Shown piece by piece: positions 57,283 through 64,000 of a stretch of DNA of 64,000 bases (its first letter is position 1; the number at the start of each line of letters is the position of its first letter). This stretch comes from CAZAFL01 sp964484465 (GTDB lineage: Bacteria > Bacteroidota > Ignavibacteria > UBA10030 > SZUA-254), in assembly GCA_964484465.1 (NCBI GenBank), contig CAZAFL010000010.1, forward strand, positions 33,708 to 97,707, read 5' to 3'. Position numbers and translations under genes: made by a program. Under the pieces are notes generated by a model. The model saw only the letters and a program-made list of their open reading frames with translations, was not told the DNA's origin and searched no databases.

Positions 57283-58077
57283 ATGCAAAAAGTCCTTAAC
57301 ATCCTCTTTATCGGTGATATCGTAGGAAATCCCGGCCTTGAACTTACCGAGACCATTCTTAAAAACTATTTCCAGAAATACAATATTGATTTTTGCATTG
57401 CGAATGGTGAAAATCTTGTCGACGGCAAAGGCATCAATGAGGAAGCGGCTCAAAAAGTCTTTAATCTTGGCGTTCATGTCATCACCGGCGGGAATCATTT
57501 GTGGGACAACTGGCATGCGCGGAAACTCCTCGGGGCAAACCGGAATGTTCTTCGTCCGCTGAACTACCCGGCAGAAAACCCCGGTAACGGCTATGTCGTG
57601 TATGATTTAGGTGAGAAGGGGAAAGTCGGTGTGCTGAATTTGCAGGGACGGGTTTACATGCAGACGATAGATTGTCCATTCAAGAAGGCGGATTGGGCGG
57701 TCGGGAAGATTCATGAGCAGACGAAAGTCGTATTTGTCGACATGCATGCGGAAGCGACCGCGGAGAAAATGGCTCTCGGTTGGTATCTCGATGGCCGCAT
57801 CTCTGCTCTTGTGGGGACACATACACACATTCAAACGGCGGATGCAAGGATCCTCCCGCGGGGGACAGCATATATCACCGACGTCGGGATGACCGGTCCG
57901 TATGATTCCGTCATCGGACTGAAAAAAGATATTGCCATCAGGCGCTTTCTTCATCAGACGCCGTATAAATATGAGATGGCTTCACATGATGTGAGGATGT
58001 GCGGAGTCTATCTGCAGGCAGACGCCGAAACAGGGAAGGCGCTGAAGTTTGAAAGTTTTGTTTTTCCGGCATTTTAG
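57283..58077 (+). CDS. YmdB-family metallophosphoesterase (TIGR00282)
   Basis: 264 residues from the ATG at 57283, giving the usual N-terminus NILFIGDIVGNPGLE; an upstream start would add 16 untypical residues. Metal-site motifs are GDIVG, NGEN, GGNHLWDN, VDMHAEATAEKMA and LVGTHTHIQTADARILPRGTAYITDVGMTGP. Bacillus YmdB hydrolyses 2',3'-cyclic nucleotides and affects biofilm and motility; the role here is inferred. Confidence 0.93.
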   Translation: MQKVLNILFIGDIVGNPGLELTETILKNYFQKYNIDFCIANGENLVDGKGINEEAAQKVFNLGVHVITGGNHLWDNWHARKLLGANRNVLRPLNYPAENPGNGYVVYDLGEKGKVGVLNLQGRVYMQTIDCPFKKADWAVGKIHEQTKVVFVDMHAEATAEKMALGWYLDGRISALVGTHTHIQTADARILPRGTAYITDVGMTGPYDSVIGLKKDIAIRRFLHQTPYKYEMASHDVRMCGVYLQADAETGKALKFESFVFPAF

Positions 58078-58144
58078 TCGCAATGATCGGGCGGTAGCAA
58101 CTCGAATCCTCATTTGACCAATATCAAACTGGAATAAATCATCC

Positions 58145-59041
58145 ATGCCGGCAACTCTCATCGACGGCAAGAAGATTGCCGAAGATATCAAGCGAGAAGT
58201 CAAGATCGCGACTGACAATCTGAAAGCCGGGCGTGGTATTGTGCCGGGTCTTGCCTTTATTCTCGTGGGGGAAAATCCTGCATCACAATCGTATGTAAAG
58301 ATGAAGGGGAAAGCATGCGAGGAGATGGGGTTTTATTCGGTCACGGAGAAACTTCCTGCAGAAACCTCTGAAACACATCTTCTCAGTCTTATCACACAGT
58401 TCAATCGGGACAGCAGGATTCATGGGATTCTTGTTCAGCTTCCGTTACCGAACCAGATCAACGAAGAAAGAATTCTCACCGCCATCGATTACCGGAAAGA
58501 TGTGGATGGCTTCCATCCGGTCAATGTCGGAAGATTGGTCGTTGGTCAGGAATGCCTGAAGCCCTGCACGCCGGTAGGTGTGCAGGAACTCCTTGTCCGC
58601 AGTGGTAACGACCCCGCAGGCAAACATGTCGTTGTTGTCGGGCGCAGTAACATTGTTGGAAAGCCGGTGTTGAATATTCTGCTCCAGAAACAGAAGAGAG
58701 CGAATGCGGTCGTCACGATAGTGCATACTGGTACTAAAGATATTTCAATGTATACGAGACAGGCGGACATTTTGATCGCAGCGATGGGCAGAGCCGAGTG
58801 CATTACAGGAGATATGATCAAACCCGGTGCCGTGGTGATTGATGTGGGAATCAACCGCGTTGATGATGCTTCTGCGAAGAACGGGTACCGGCTTGTTGGG
58901 GATGTGCATTTCGCCTCGGCGTCGCAGGTTGCAGGTGCAATTACTCCTGTCCCTGGCGGTGTCGGGCCGATGACGATTGCGATGCTGATGAAGAATACGT
59001 TGAGAGCGGCGGAGGGAGAGTTATATAAAGAACCTCGGTAG
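58145..59041 (+). CDS. folD: Bifunctional methylene-THF dehydrogenase/cyclohydrolase
   Basis: 298 residues. Interconverts 5,10-methylene-, methenyl- and 10-formyl-tetrahydrofolate with NADP+. QSYVKMKGKACEEMG carries the active-site Lys, GILVQLPLP and DVDGFHP are family marks, VVVGRSNIVGKPV the dinucleotide fold, and VPGGVGPMTIAMLMKNT the end. No odd features. The GC drop to the next gene is sharp, marking the edge of the restriction-modification insertion. Confidence 0.96.
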   Translation: MPATLIDGKKIAEDIKREVKIATDNLKAGRGIVPGLAFILVGENPASQSYVKMKGKACEEMGFYSVTEKLPAETSETHLLSLITQFNRDSRIHGILVQLPLPNQINEERILTAIDYRKDVDGFHPVNVGRLVVGQECLKPCTPVGVQELLVRSGNDPAGKHVVVVGRSNIVGKPVLNILLQKQKRANAVVTIVHTGTKDISMYTRQADILIAAMGRAECITGDMIKPGAVVIDVGINRVDDASAKNGYRLVGDVHFASASQVAGAITPVPGGVGPMTIAMLMKNTLRAAEGELYKEPR

Positions 59042-59111
59042 TGTCTGAGACGTAATAACGTCGTTCAAAAGACTATTGAAATTTCCATTTATTCTATGGA
59101 TATTCACTAAG

Positions 59112-59153
59112 ACCTCCCGGGCGTACTTTTTAGTAATTTGATCGAAGGGAGGT
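59112..59153 (+). promoter_or_regulatory. Possible hairpin masking the methyltransferase ribosome site
   Basis: ACCTCCC (59112-59118) is complementary to GGGAGGT (59147-59153), which contains the Shine-Dalgarno sequence of the methyltransferase, 10 bases before its ATG. Folding would block the site. A GACGT-aata-ACGTC dyad lies upstream at 59049-59062. Confidence 0.35.
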
Positions 59154-59163
59154 TGCTTGATTT

Positions 59164-60177
59164 ATGGAAAATATTTCGGAGTTTCTCGTTGTGAAAAAAG
59201 CCAAACGTAAAAGCTTTTCTAAAACAGTTTCAAAGAAAAAGGTGCAAAGGCGTAAGTGCCTTAATAAAATACACGCAGCAGAAATGGAAGTTGCATATTT
59301 GCGAAATAATGGAGTAAAAATACCTCTTAATTCCATTATTTGTGGTGATGCCTTAGAGGTTCTAAAATCTTTTCCTAATGAGAGCATTAATCTTATTGTT
59401 ACATCACCACCCTATTCTGACCGGAGAGTGAATACATACGGAGGAGTTCCCCCCGAGAATTACGTTGAATGGTTCATGCCTATAGCCGATGAAATGAAAA
59501 GGGTTTTAAGACCAGATGGGTCGTTTATTTTGAACATTAAAGAAAAGGCAGTAAACGGCGAGCGCTGCACTTACGTCATAGAGCTCGTCTTGGAGATGAG
59601 AAAAAATGGGTGGCTCTGGACTGAAGAGTATGTATGGCATAAGAAAAACTCATATCCGGGGAAATGGCCGAATCGATTTCGAGACTCATGGGAGCGATGT
59701 TTGCACTTTACAAAAAATAAACAATTCAAGATGTACCAAGAATCAGTTATGGTTCCTGTTGGTTCCTGGGCTGAAAAGAGATTGAGTAAATTAAGCAAGA
59801 CAGATAGGGTTAGGGACGAATCAAAAACACGAAGCGGGTTCGGTAAGAATATCTCGAACTGGTTGAATCGAGAAATGGTGTATCCTTCAAATGTAATTCA
59901 CTTAGCGACAGAGTCTTCTAATAGAAAACACAGTGCTGCGTTTCCGATTTCTTTACCAATATGGTTTATAAAACTATTCACAAAAGAAGGTGACATTGTT
60001 CTTGACCCTTTTTTAGGCTCAGGAACGACTGCGCTTGCTTGTCGAGAGCAGGGTCGACGTTATATAGGAATCGAAATTGTAAAAGAATATTGTAAACTTG
60101 CTGAAGAAAGGCTCAGAAAAAAATTCCATCCAAGTTTATTGGATCTAAAAAATGAGTATCTGTTAATTGAACAATAA
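59164..60177 (+). CDS. Type II DNA methyltransferase, beta class
   Basis: 337 residues. Motif IV T80-S-P-P-Y84 precedes motif I D281-PFLGSGTT289, the order of beta-class N4-cytosine or N6-adenine enzymes; TSPPY leans toward N4-cytosine. NxKxxxxNGER and EYVWHKKNSYPGKWPNRFRDSWERCLHFTK fit the target-recognition region. A Lys/Arg-rich start (about 10-36) is unusual. It protects the sites cut by the next gene's product, five bases downstream. AT-rich composition suggests transfer. Confidence 0.92.
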   Translation: MENISEFLVVKKAKRKSFSKTVSKKKVQRRKCLNKIHAAEMEVAYLRNNGVKIPLNSIICGDALEVLKSFPNESINLIVTSPPYSDRRVNTYGGVPPENYVEWFMPIADEMKRVLRPDGSFILNIKEKAVNGERCTYVIELVLEMRKNGWLWTEEYVWHKKNSYPGKWPNRFRDSWERCLHFTKNKQFKMYQESVMVPVGSWAEKRLSKLSKTDRVRDESKTRSGFGKNISNWLNREMVYPSNVIHLATESSNRKHSAAFPISLPIWFIKLFTKEGDIVLDPFLGSGTTALACREQGRRYIGIEIVKEYCKLAEERLRKKFHPSLLDLKNEYLLIEQ

Positions 60178-60182
60178 ATAAG

Positions 60183-60911
60183 ATGGATCGAGCCCGAGTT
60201 ATAAAATATATCGAAGGAAATATTGGCGCGTTTCATAAAGCCCGACTTCTGGCTCTTGAAAAGTTGAAACTTGATGAGGTTCTAAGAAGAAAGAACCCGT
60301 ACCTCTTCAAAGCGAAAAACATTTTAACTGCCCAAGATCTTGTGGAGGGGATTCTTGAAGCACATCTCTCTTCACAAGAAGAAGCCATGTTTGGCGATTT
60401 TCTCGAAGGCTTAGCGAGGTTCATTTGTGAGAAGGAGTACAGGGGAAGGAAGTCAGCTGCTGAAGGAATAGACTTGGAACTTAAGAGGCGCGGTATCCAC
60501 TATATTGTATCGATAAAATCAGGTCCAAATTGGGGAAATAGCGGTCAGATAGAAAAAATGAAAAGTGATTTCGTCAAAGCCAAAAGAGTCTTAAGAACAA
60601 ACAACCCCAGTCTAAATGTGGTTGCCATAAATGGGTGTTGCTATGGTAGGAACAATAGGCCTGACAGAGGCGAATACTTTAAGTATTGCGGACAGGAATT
60701 CTGGCAATTCATTTCTGGTGATGAGAACCTTTACACTGCAATTATCGAGCCGCTTGGACATAAAGCTAAAGACAAGAACCAGGCGTTCCTAGAATCTTAT
60801 GCACAAGTGATTAATAGATTTACGCACGACTTTTCAGCAAAGTTCTGCGTGAACGGGAAAATAGACTGGATCAAACTCGTACAGTTTAACTCCTCAAAGA
60901 GTAAGGGTTAA
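60183..60911 (+). CDS. Type II restriction endonuclease, PmeII-like
   Basis: 242 residues. The start RVIKYIEGNIGAFHKARLLALEKLKLDEVLRRKNPYLFKAKNI and the core EGID97-LELKRRGIHYIVSIK112-SGPNWGNSGQIEKMKSDF match the PmeII family as I know it, with D97 and S-x-K112 as a PD-(D/E)XK variant. LSSQEEAMFGDFLEGLA could give the additional acidic residue. It follows its methyltransferase by five bases with no controller gene. Strongly AT-rich. The recognition sequence cannot be read from the protein; PmeII itself cuts GTTTAAAC. Confidence 0.85.
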   Translation: MDRARVIKYIEGNIGAFHKARLLALEKLKLDEVLRRKNPYLFKAKNILTAQDLVEGILEAHLSSQEEAMFGDFLEGLARFICEKEYRGRKSAAEGIDLELKRRGIHYIVSIKSGPNWGNSGQIEKMKSDFVKAKRVLRTNNPSLNVVAINGCCYGRNNRPDRGEYFKYCGQEFWQFISGDENLYTAIIEPLGHKAKDKNQAFLESYAQVINRFTHDFSAKFCVNGKIDWIKLVQFNSSKSKG

Positions 60912-61074
60912 ACTGTTAAAGCCATAATTGAGTTTGCGAGGCCTTTTGAAGTTTTGTCCAACCATAATATTGTGATTCCCACGACAGCTTCCTTGCATTT
61001 CACCCCCTTTTTTGATACCTTGTTGCGAAATTAAGCGGTTTTGTGGCGTTGAACTACTCAATTTTTCTGATTTT

Positions 61075-62010
61075 GTGAACGAACAAAAACGATATGTTAT
61101 AGGTATCGATGGAGGTGGCACAAAAACCTCTGCACTTCTTGTGGGGATGGACGGCACAGTGCTCGCCGAGTTCACAGGCGGTCCCGCAAATCTTCAAACT
61201 GTCGGCGTTCAGCAATCGGCGCGCGTTATCTTTGACCTCATTACTGACTGTTGTAAACAAGACGAATCGATTGCCGAATCCCTCCAAAGTATTGTCATAG
61301 GTGTTGCGGGTGGCGGCAGACCGGCTGATAAAGCAGAGCTGGTCGACCATCTGCTAACGCTCGGACAAAAAAAGAAATTCCCTCTCAAGAGTATTGTCGT
61401 CGAAACAGATGTGCGTGTTGCGCTTGAAGCCGCATTTGCAGGAAAGCCGGGCATTGTCGTCGTTGCGGGAACCGGATCAATTGCTTTGTACCGGACTGAA
61501 GACGGTCAGATGTTGCGTTCAGGGGGCTGGGGAAATGTACTGGGTGATGAAGGAGGTGGCTACTCGCTTGCAAAGGATGGCATCAACATGGTCTTGCGTC
61601 AGTCGGACGGACGGTGTGAAAAAACGCTTCTCACCAAAAAAGCGTTTGAGTATTTCAATGTCGCCACTGCGGAAGAATTGATCCCTAAAATTTACCGCGA
61701 CCATGCGGATATTGCCGGTTTTGCTCCCAAAGTGATCGAAGCTGTCGTGGAACGGGACCGCGTCGCACACAACGTCATGATAAAAAATGCAAACGAGCTT
61801 GTCGAGCTTGTTCGTGTGCTGACGATGAAAGTCCGTCCTAAGAATAAATTGCCCGTTGCGCTCATGGGTGGACTTCTTGAATCGGAAACCGTCTACTCGA
61901 AAATGGTCAAAGAGAAAATCATCGGAGCGTTACCGAACGTTGTTGTGCAAAAGCCCAAGTTCCCCGCTGCATTTGGAGCGGCTATTATCGGACTGAATGC
62001 GTTTCGCTAA
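61075..62010 (+). CDS. BadF/BcrA-family ATPase, N-acetylglucosamine-kinase-like
   Basis: 311 residues from the GTG at 61075, chosen because the following KRYVIGIDGGGTKTSALLVG is the usual start; no ribosome site is clear. ASKHA motifs: GIDGGGTKT, VETDVRVALEAAF, VVAGTGSIALYR, RSGGWGNVLGDEGGGYSLA, and ALMGGLL near the end. Such proteins phosphorylate amino sugars. It overlaps a NagZ-like gene by 14 bases, so recycling of N-acetylglucosamine or anhydro-muramic sugars from peptidoglycan is the best guess. Confidence 0.87.
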   Translation: MNEQKRYVIGIDGGGTKTSALLVGMDGTVLAEFTGGPANLQTVGVQQSARVIFDLITDCCKQDESIAESLQSIVIGVAGGGRPADKAELVDHLLTLGQKKKFPLKSIVVETDVRVALEAAFAGKPGIVVVAGTGSIALYRTEDGQMLRSGGWGNVLGDEGGGYSLAKDGINMVLRQSDGRCEKTLLTKKAFEYFNVATAEELIPKIYRDHADIAGFAPKVIEAVVERDRVAHNVMIKNANELVELVRVLTMKVRPKNKLPVALMGGLLESETVYSKMVKEKIIGALPNVVVQKPKFPAAFGAAIIGLNAFR

Positions 62011-64000
62011 ATTATCCCGCTATCTGTTTTATCCGGCAGCCTTCTGTGCCATTCTTCTCTGGCTGAGCGGCTGCGCTTCTCATCCTTCCACAGTAAAAGA
62101 ACCAATCGACCTGAAAGCGAGAAACGAGTGGGTTGAAAAAACGCTTGCCCGCTTGTCGCTTGAAGAGAAAATCTCACAAATGATCATGCCGAGAGCGTAC
62201 GGCTATTATGTGAGCAATGAGAGTGATGAGATTCACCGGCTCGAGCGTCTTGTCAAGGAACGTAAAGTTGGCGGCTTAATCTTTTTTCAGGGAGATGTGT
62301 ACGAAACGGCCGCAATAATCAACAAGCTTCAGGGAATAGCTGATGTCCCGCTTCTCATTGGAGGAGATTTCGAGTGGGGGACGGCAATGCGCATACGGCA
62401 CACGACCCGCTTTCCTGAAGCGATGGCGCTGGGTGCAACACGCGATACGGCAATTGCTTTCGAAATGGGAAAAGCGATTGCTGAAGAATCAAGAGCAATA
62501 GGAATTAATCTCGATTTTGGTCCTGTTGCGGATGTAAATGTCAACCCGCAGAACCCGGTGATCAACACACGGTCATTCGGCGAGGATCCTGTGCTTGTTG
62601 CCGGGCTGGCAGGAGCATGCGCCGCAGGCATGCAGTCAGCGGGAGTACTTGCAACTGCAAAACATTTTCCCGGACATGGTGATACGCAGGTAGATTCGCA
62701 TCTGGACCTGCCGGTTATTACGGGCTCCCGCTCCAGGCTTGATAGTGTCGAATTATTTCCATTCAGGAGACTGATCGATCGGGGAATTTCTTCGGTGATG
62801 ATTGCTCATCTTGAGGTCCCTTCGCTTCAACAGAATCAGGTCTTACCTGCGACCCTCTCACCGCTGATAGTTTCCGGGTTGTTAAAGCAGGAGCTTGGTT
62901 TCCAGGGACTTGTCATTACCGATGCGATGGATATGGGCGCGCTCGAGAACGCATTCGGACCCGATTCTTCAGCAGTCAAAGCAGTAGAAGCAGGTGTAGA
63001 CATTCTCCTTATCCCCCAAAACGAAAATGTTGCAGTCACCGCACTCCTTGACGCCGTGCGGAGCGGAAAGATTTCCGAAAAGCGGATCGATCAATCGGTG
63101 ACGAAAATTCTTCAGATGAAATGGATTGTTGGTTTGGTGGAACACCGGACTGTTGACCTCACAAAAATTCCCGACCATGTCGAAACTCTCAATCATCTTG
63201 CGATAGCGAAGAATATTGCCCGCGCTGCCGTTACTCTGTTGAAGAATGATTCTATCCTGCCGCTTGAGCATTTTGGAAGGAAGAAGATTCTCAATGTCAT
63301 TGTCGCAGATGTGGAGAACTATCGCACCGAAATTCATCGGCCGTCGAATCAATACACCAACGAACCGGTCGGAGACTATTTTACCGCACTGGTGCGGAAG
63401 CGATATTCGAATGTGGAAACAATGCATGTCGACCCGGCGAGCAACGTCATGGATTTAGATTCGGTAATGAAACGGGCGAAACGCGCCGACCTGATCCTTT
63501 GCCCGCTGTTTACGAAAGCCCGGTCCGGTTCCGGAAAATTTGGATTACCGAAAGTGCTGATAGATTTTGTCGACAGTCTGAACACCCTCAAAAACCCGAT
63601 GCTCGTTGTGGCGATGGGGAGCCCTTATATTATTGATACGATAAGGAACGCCGATGCGTATGTCTGTTCCTACTCTGATTGTGAAGCTTCAACCGAAGCG
63701 ACGGTCGAAGCGTTGTTCGGTGAAATTCCTACCCATGGAAAACTGCCCGTAACGATTCTAGGAACGTTTGCATACGGCGCAGGAATCGATCTGTACCAAT
63801 CCGTTCTGCGAGCCGATCTTCCCGAAAATGCGGGGTTCGATAAAGACAGCCTGGCCCTTGTAGATTCCGTTATTGTCAACGGCATTCGAGAGATGGCATT
63901 TCCCGGCGCTCAGGCACTTGTCGCAAAAGATGGTGCGGTTGTCTACAATAAATCGTTCGGTTCACTGAGTTACATACCTGCAAGCGCGCGTGTCAACAAC
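61997..64000 (+). CDS. NagZ-like GH3 lipoprotein with serine-hydrolase domain, partial
   Basis: 668 codons are seen and the frame runs off the window. Lipoprotein signal with LSGC26. GH3 catalytic barrel about 45-385 with K222-H-F-P-G-H-G-D229 and a DSH nearby (the His/Asp acid-base dyad of NagZ) and nucleophile D309 in VITDAMDMG. A C-terminal alpha/beta domain follows (about 400-600). From residue 614 a new segment (DKDSLALVDSVIVNGIREMAFPGAQALVAKDGAVVYNKSFG) looks like the start of a beta-lactamase-like serine hydrolase. It should cut N-acetylglucosamine from peptidoglycan fragments in the periplasm, possibly also peptide or ester bonds. It overlaps the sugar-kinase gene. Confidence 0.88.
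   Translation, partial: MRFAKLSRYLFYPAAFCAILLWLSGCASHPSTVKEPIDLKARNEWVEKTLARLSLEEKISQMIMPRAYGYYVSNESDEIHRLERLVKERKVGGLIFFQGDVYETAAIINKLQGIADVPLLIGGDFEWGTAMRIRHTTRFPEAMALGATRDTAIAFEMGKAIAEESRAIGINLDFGPVADVNVNPQNPVINTRSFGEDPVLVAGLAGACAAGMQSAGVLATAKHFPGHGDTQVDSHLDLPVITGSRSRLDSVELFPFRRLIDRGISSVMIAHLEVPSLQQNQVLPATLSPLIVSGLLKQELGFQGLVITDAMDMGALENAFGPDSSAVKAVEAGVDILLIPQNENVAVTALLDAVRSGKISEKRIDQSVTKILQMKWIVGLVEHRTVDLTKIPDHVETLNHLAIAKNIARAAVTLLKNDSILPLEHFGRKKILNVIVADVENYRTEIHRPSNQYTNEPVGDYFTALVRKRYSNVETMHVDPASNVMDLDSVMKRAKRADLILCPLFTKARSGSGKFGLPKVLIDFVDSLNTLKNPMLVVAMGSPYIIDTIRNADAYVCSYSDCEASTEATVEALFGEIPTHGKLPVTILGTFAYGAGIDLYQSVLRADLPENAGFDKDSLALVDSVIVNGIREMAFPGAQALVAKDGAVVYNKSFGSLSYIPASARVNN

Overview
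The window looks like chromosome from a free-living, Gram-negative member of the Bacteroidota/Chlorobi/Ignavibacteria assemblage, assembled from short reads. The main reason is the C-terminal sorting domain of type IX secretion (PNPFNP followed by LGQEVATL) on two large secreted proteins. Many lipoprotein signals, a fused E1-alpha/beta 2-oxoacid dehydrogenase and OPT peptide transporters fit this. Its promoters, however, read as plain TTGACA-N17-TATATT rather than the TAnnTTTG type of classical Bacteroidota. One 100-N scaffold gap lies inside groEL and appears to be artificial.

Layout. 1-3.8 kb: the start of a secreted subtilase (cut by the window edge) and a secreted M36-like metallopeptidase, both on the minus strand. 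3.9-8.0 kb: nadE, rsmI and a CIRCE-controlled groES-groEL operon. 8.1-9.9 kb: a small PurA-like nucleic-acid-binding protein amid dense non-coding repeats. 10.0-11.2 kb: an M24 aminopeptidase. 11.4-16.9 kb: an accessory block of co-oriented, AT-richer genes, including a putative AbiC-type phage-resistance protein, a PD-(D/E)XK nuclease-like protein, a secreted DUF5763-like protein and unknowns. 17.1-18.3 kb: a hypothetical gene and repeats. 18.3-24.7 kb: a TetR-controlled multidrug ABC-2 exporter operon of the YbhGFSR type. 24.8-33.4 kb, minus strand: a 1125-residue secreted SdrD-repeat protein, small cytoplasmic genes, a GH113-like lipoprotein, a KirBac potassium channel and a DUF1684 lipoprotein. 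33.5-45.5 kb, plus strand: spmAB, proline dehydrogenase, OPT transporter, PepD dipeptidase, second OPT transporter, DUF2203, a HlyD adaptor, a MacB-like permease without its ATPase, and a Gly/Arg-rich lipoprotein. 45.7-53.6 kb: housekeeping genes uvrB, comF, gap, pgk, rhomboid, ispG and glutathione peroxidase. 53.7-57.2 kb, minus: a secreted lipoprotein and the fused E1. 57.3-59.0 kb: YmdB-family phosphodiesterase and folD. 59.2-60.9 kb: an AT-rich type II restriction-modification pair of the PmeII type. 61.1-64.0 kb: a BadF-family (GlcNAc-kinase-like) sugar kinase overlapping a NagZ-like GH3 lipoprotein that appears to continue into a serine-hydrolase domain beyond the window.

Together the genes suggest a proteolytic and peptide-consuming heterotroph: secreted proteases, oligopeptide uptake, dipeptide cleavage, proline oxidation and branched-chain oxoacid oxidation. 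It also has peptidoglycan-recycling functions and two blocks that look acquired (11.4-16.9 kb and 59.2-60.9 kb). Intergenic DNA is unusually rich in palindromic repeats of at least six families. I saw no rRNA, tRNA, CRISPR array or intact transposase gene.
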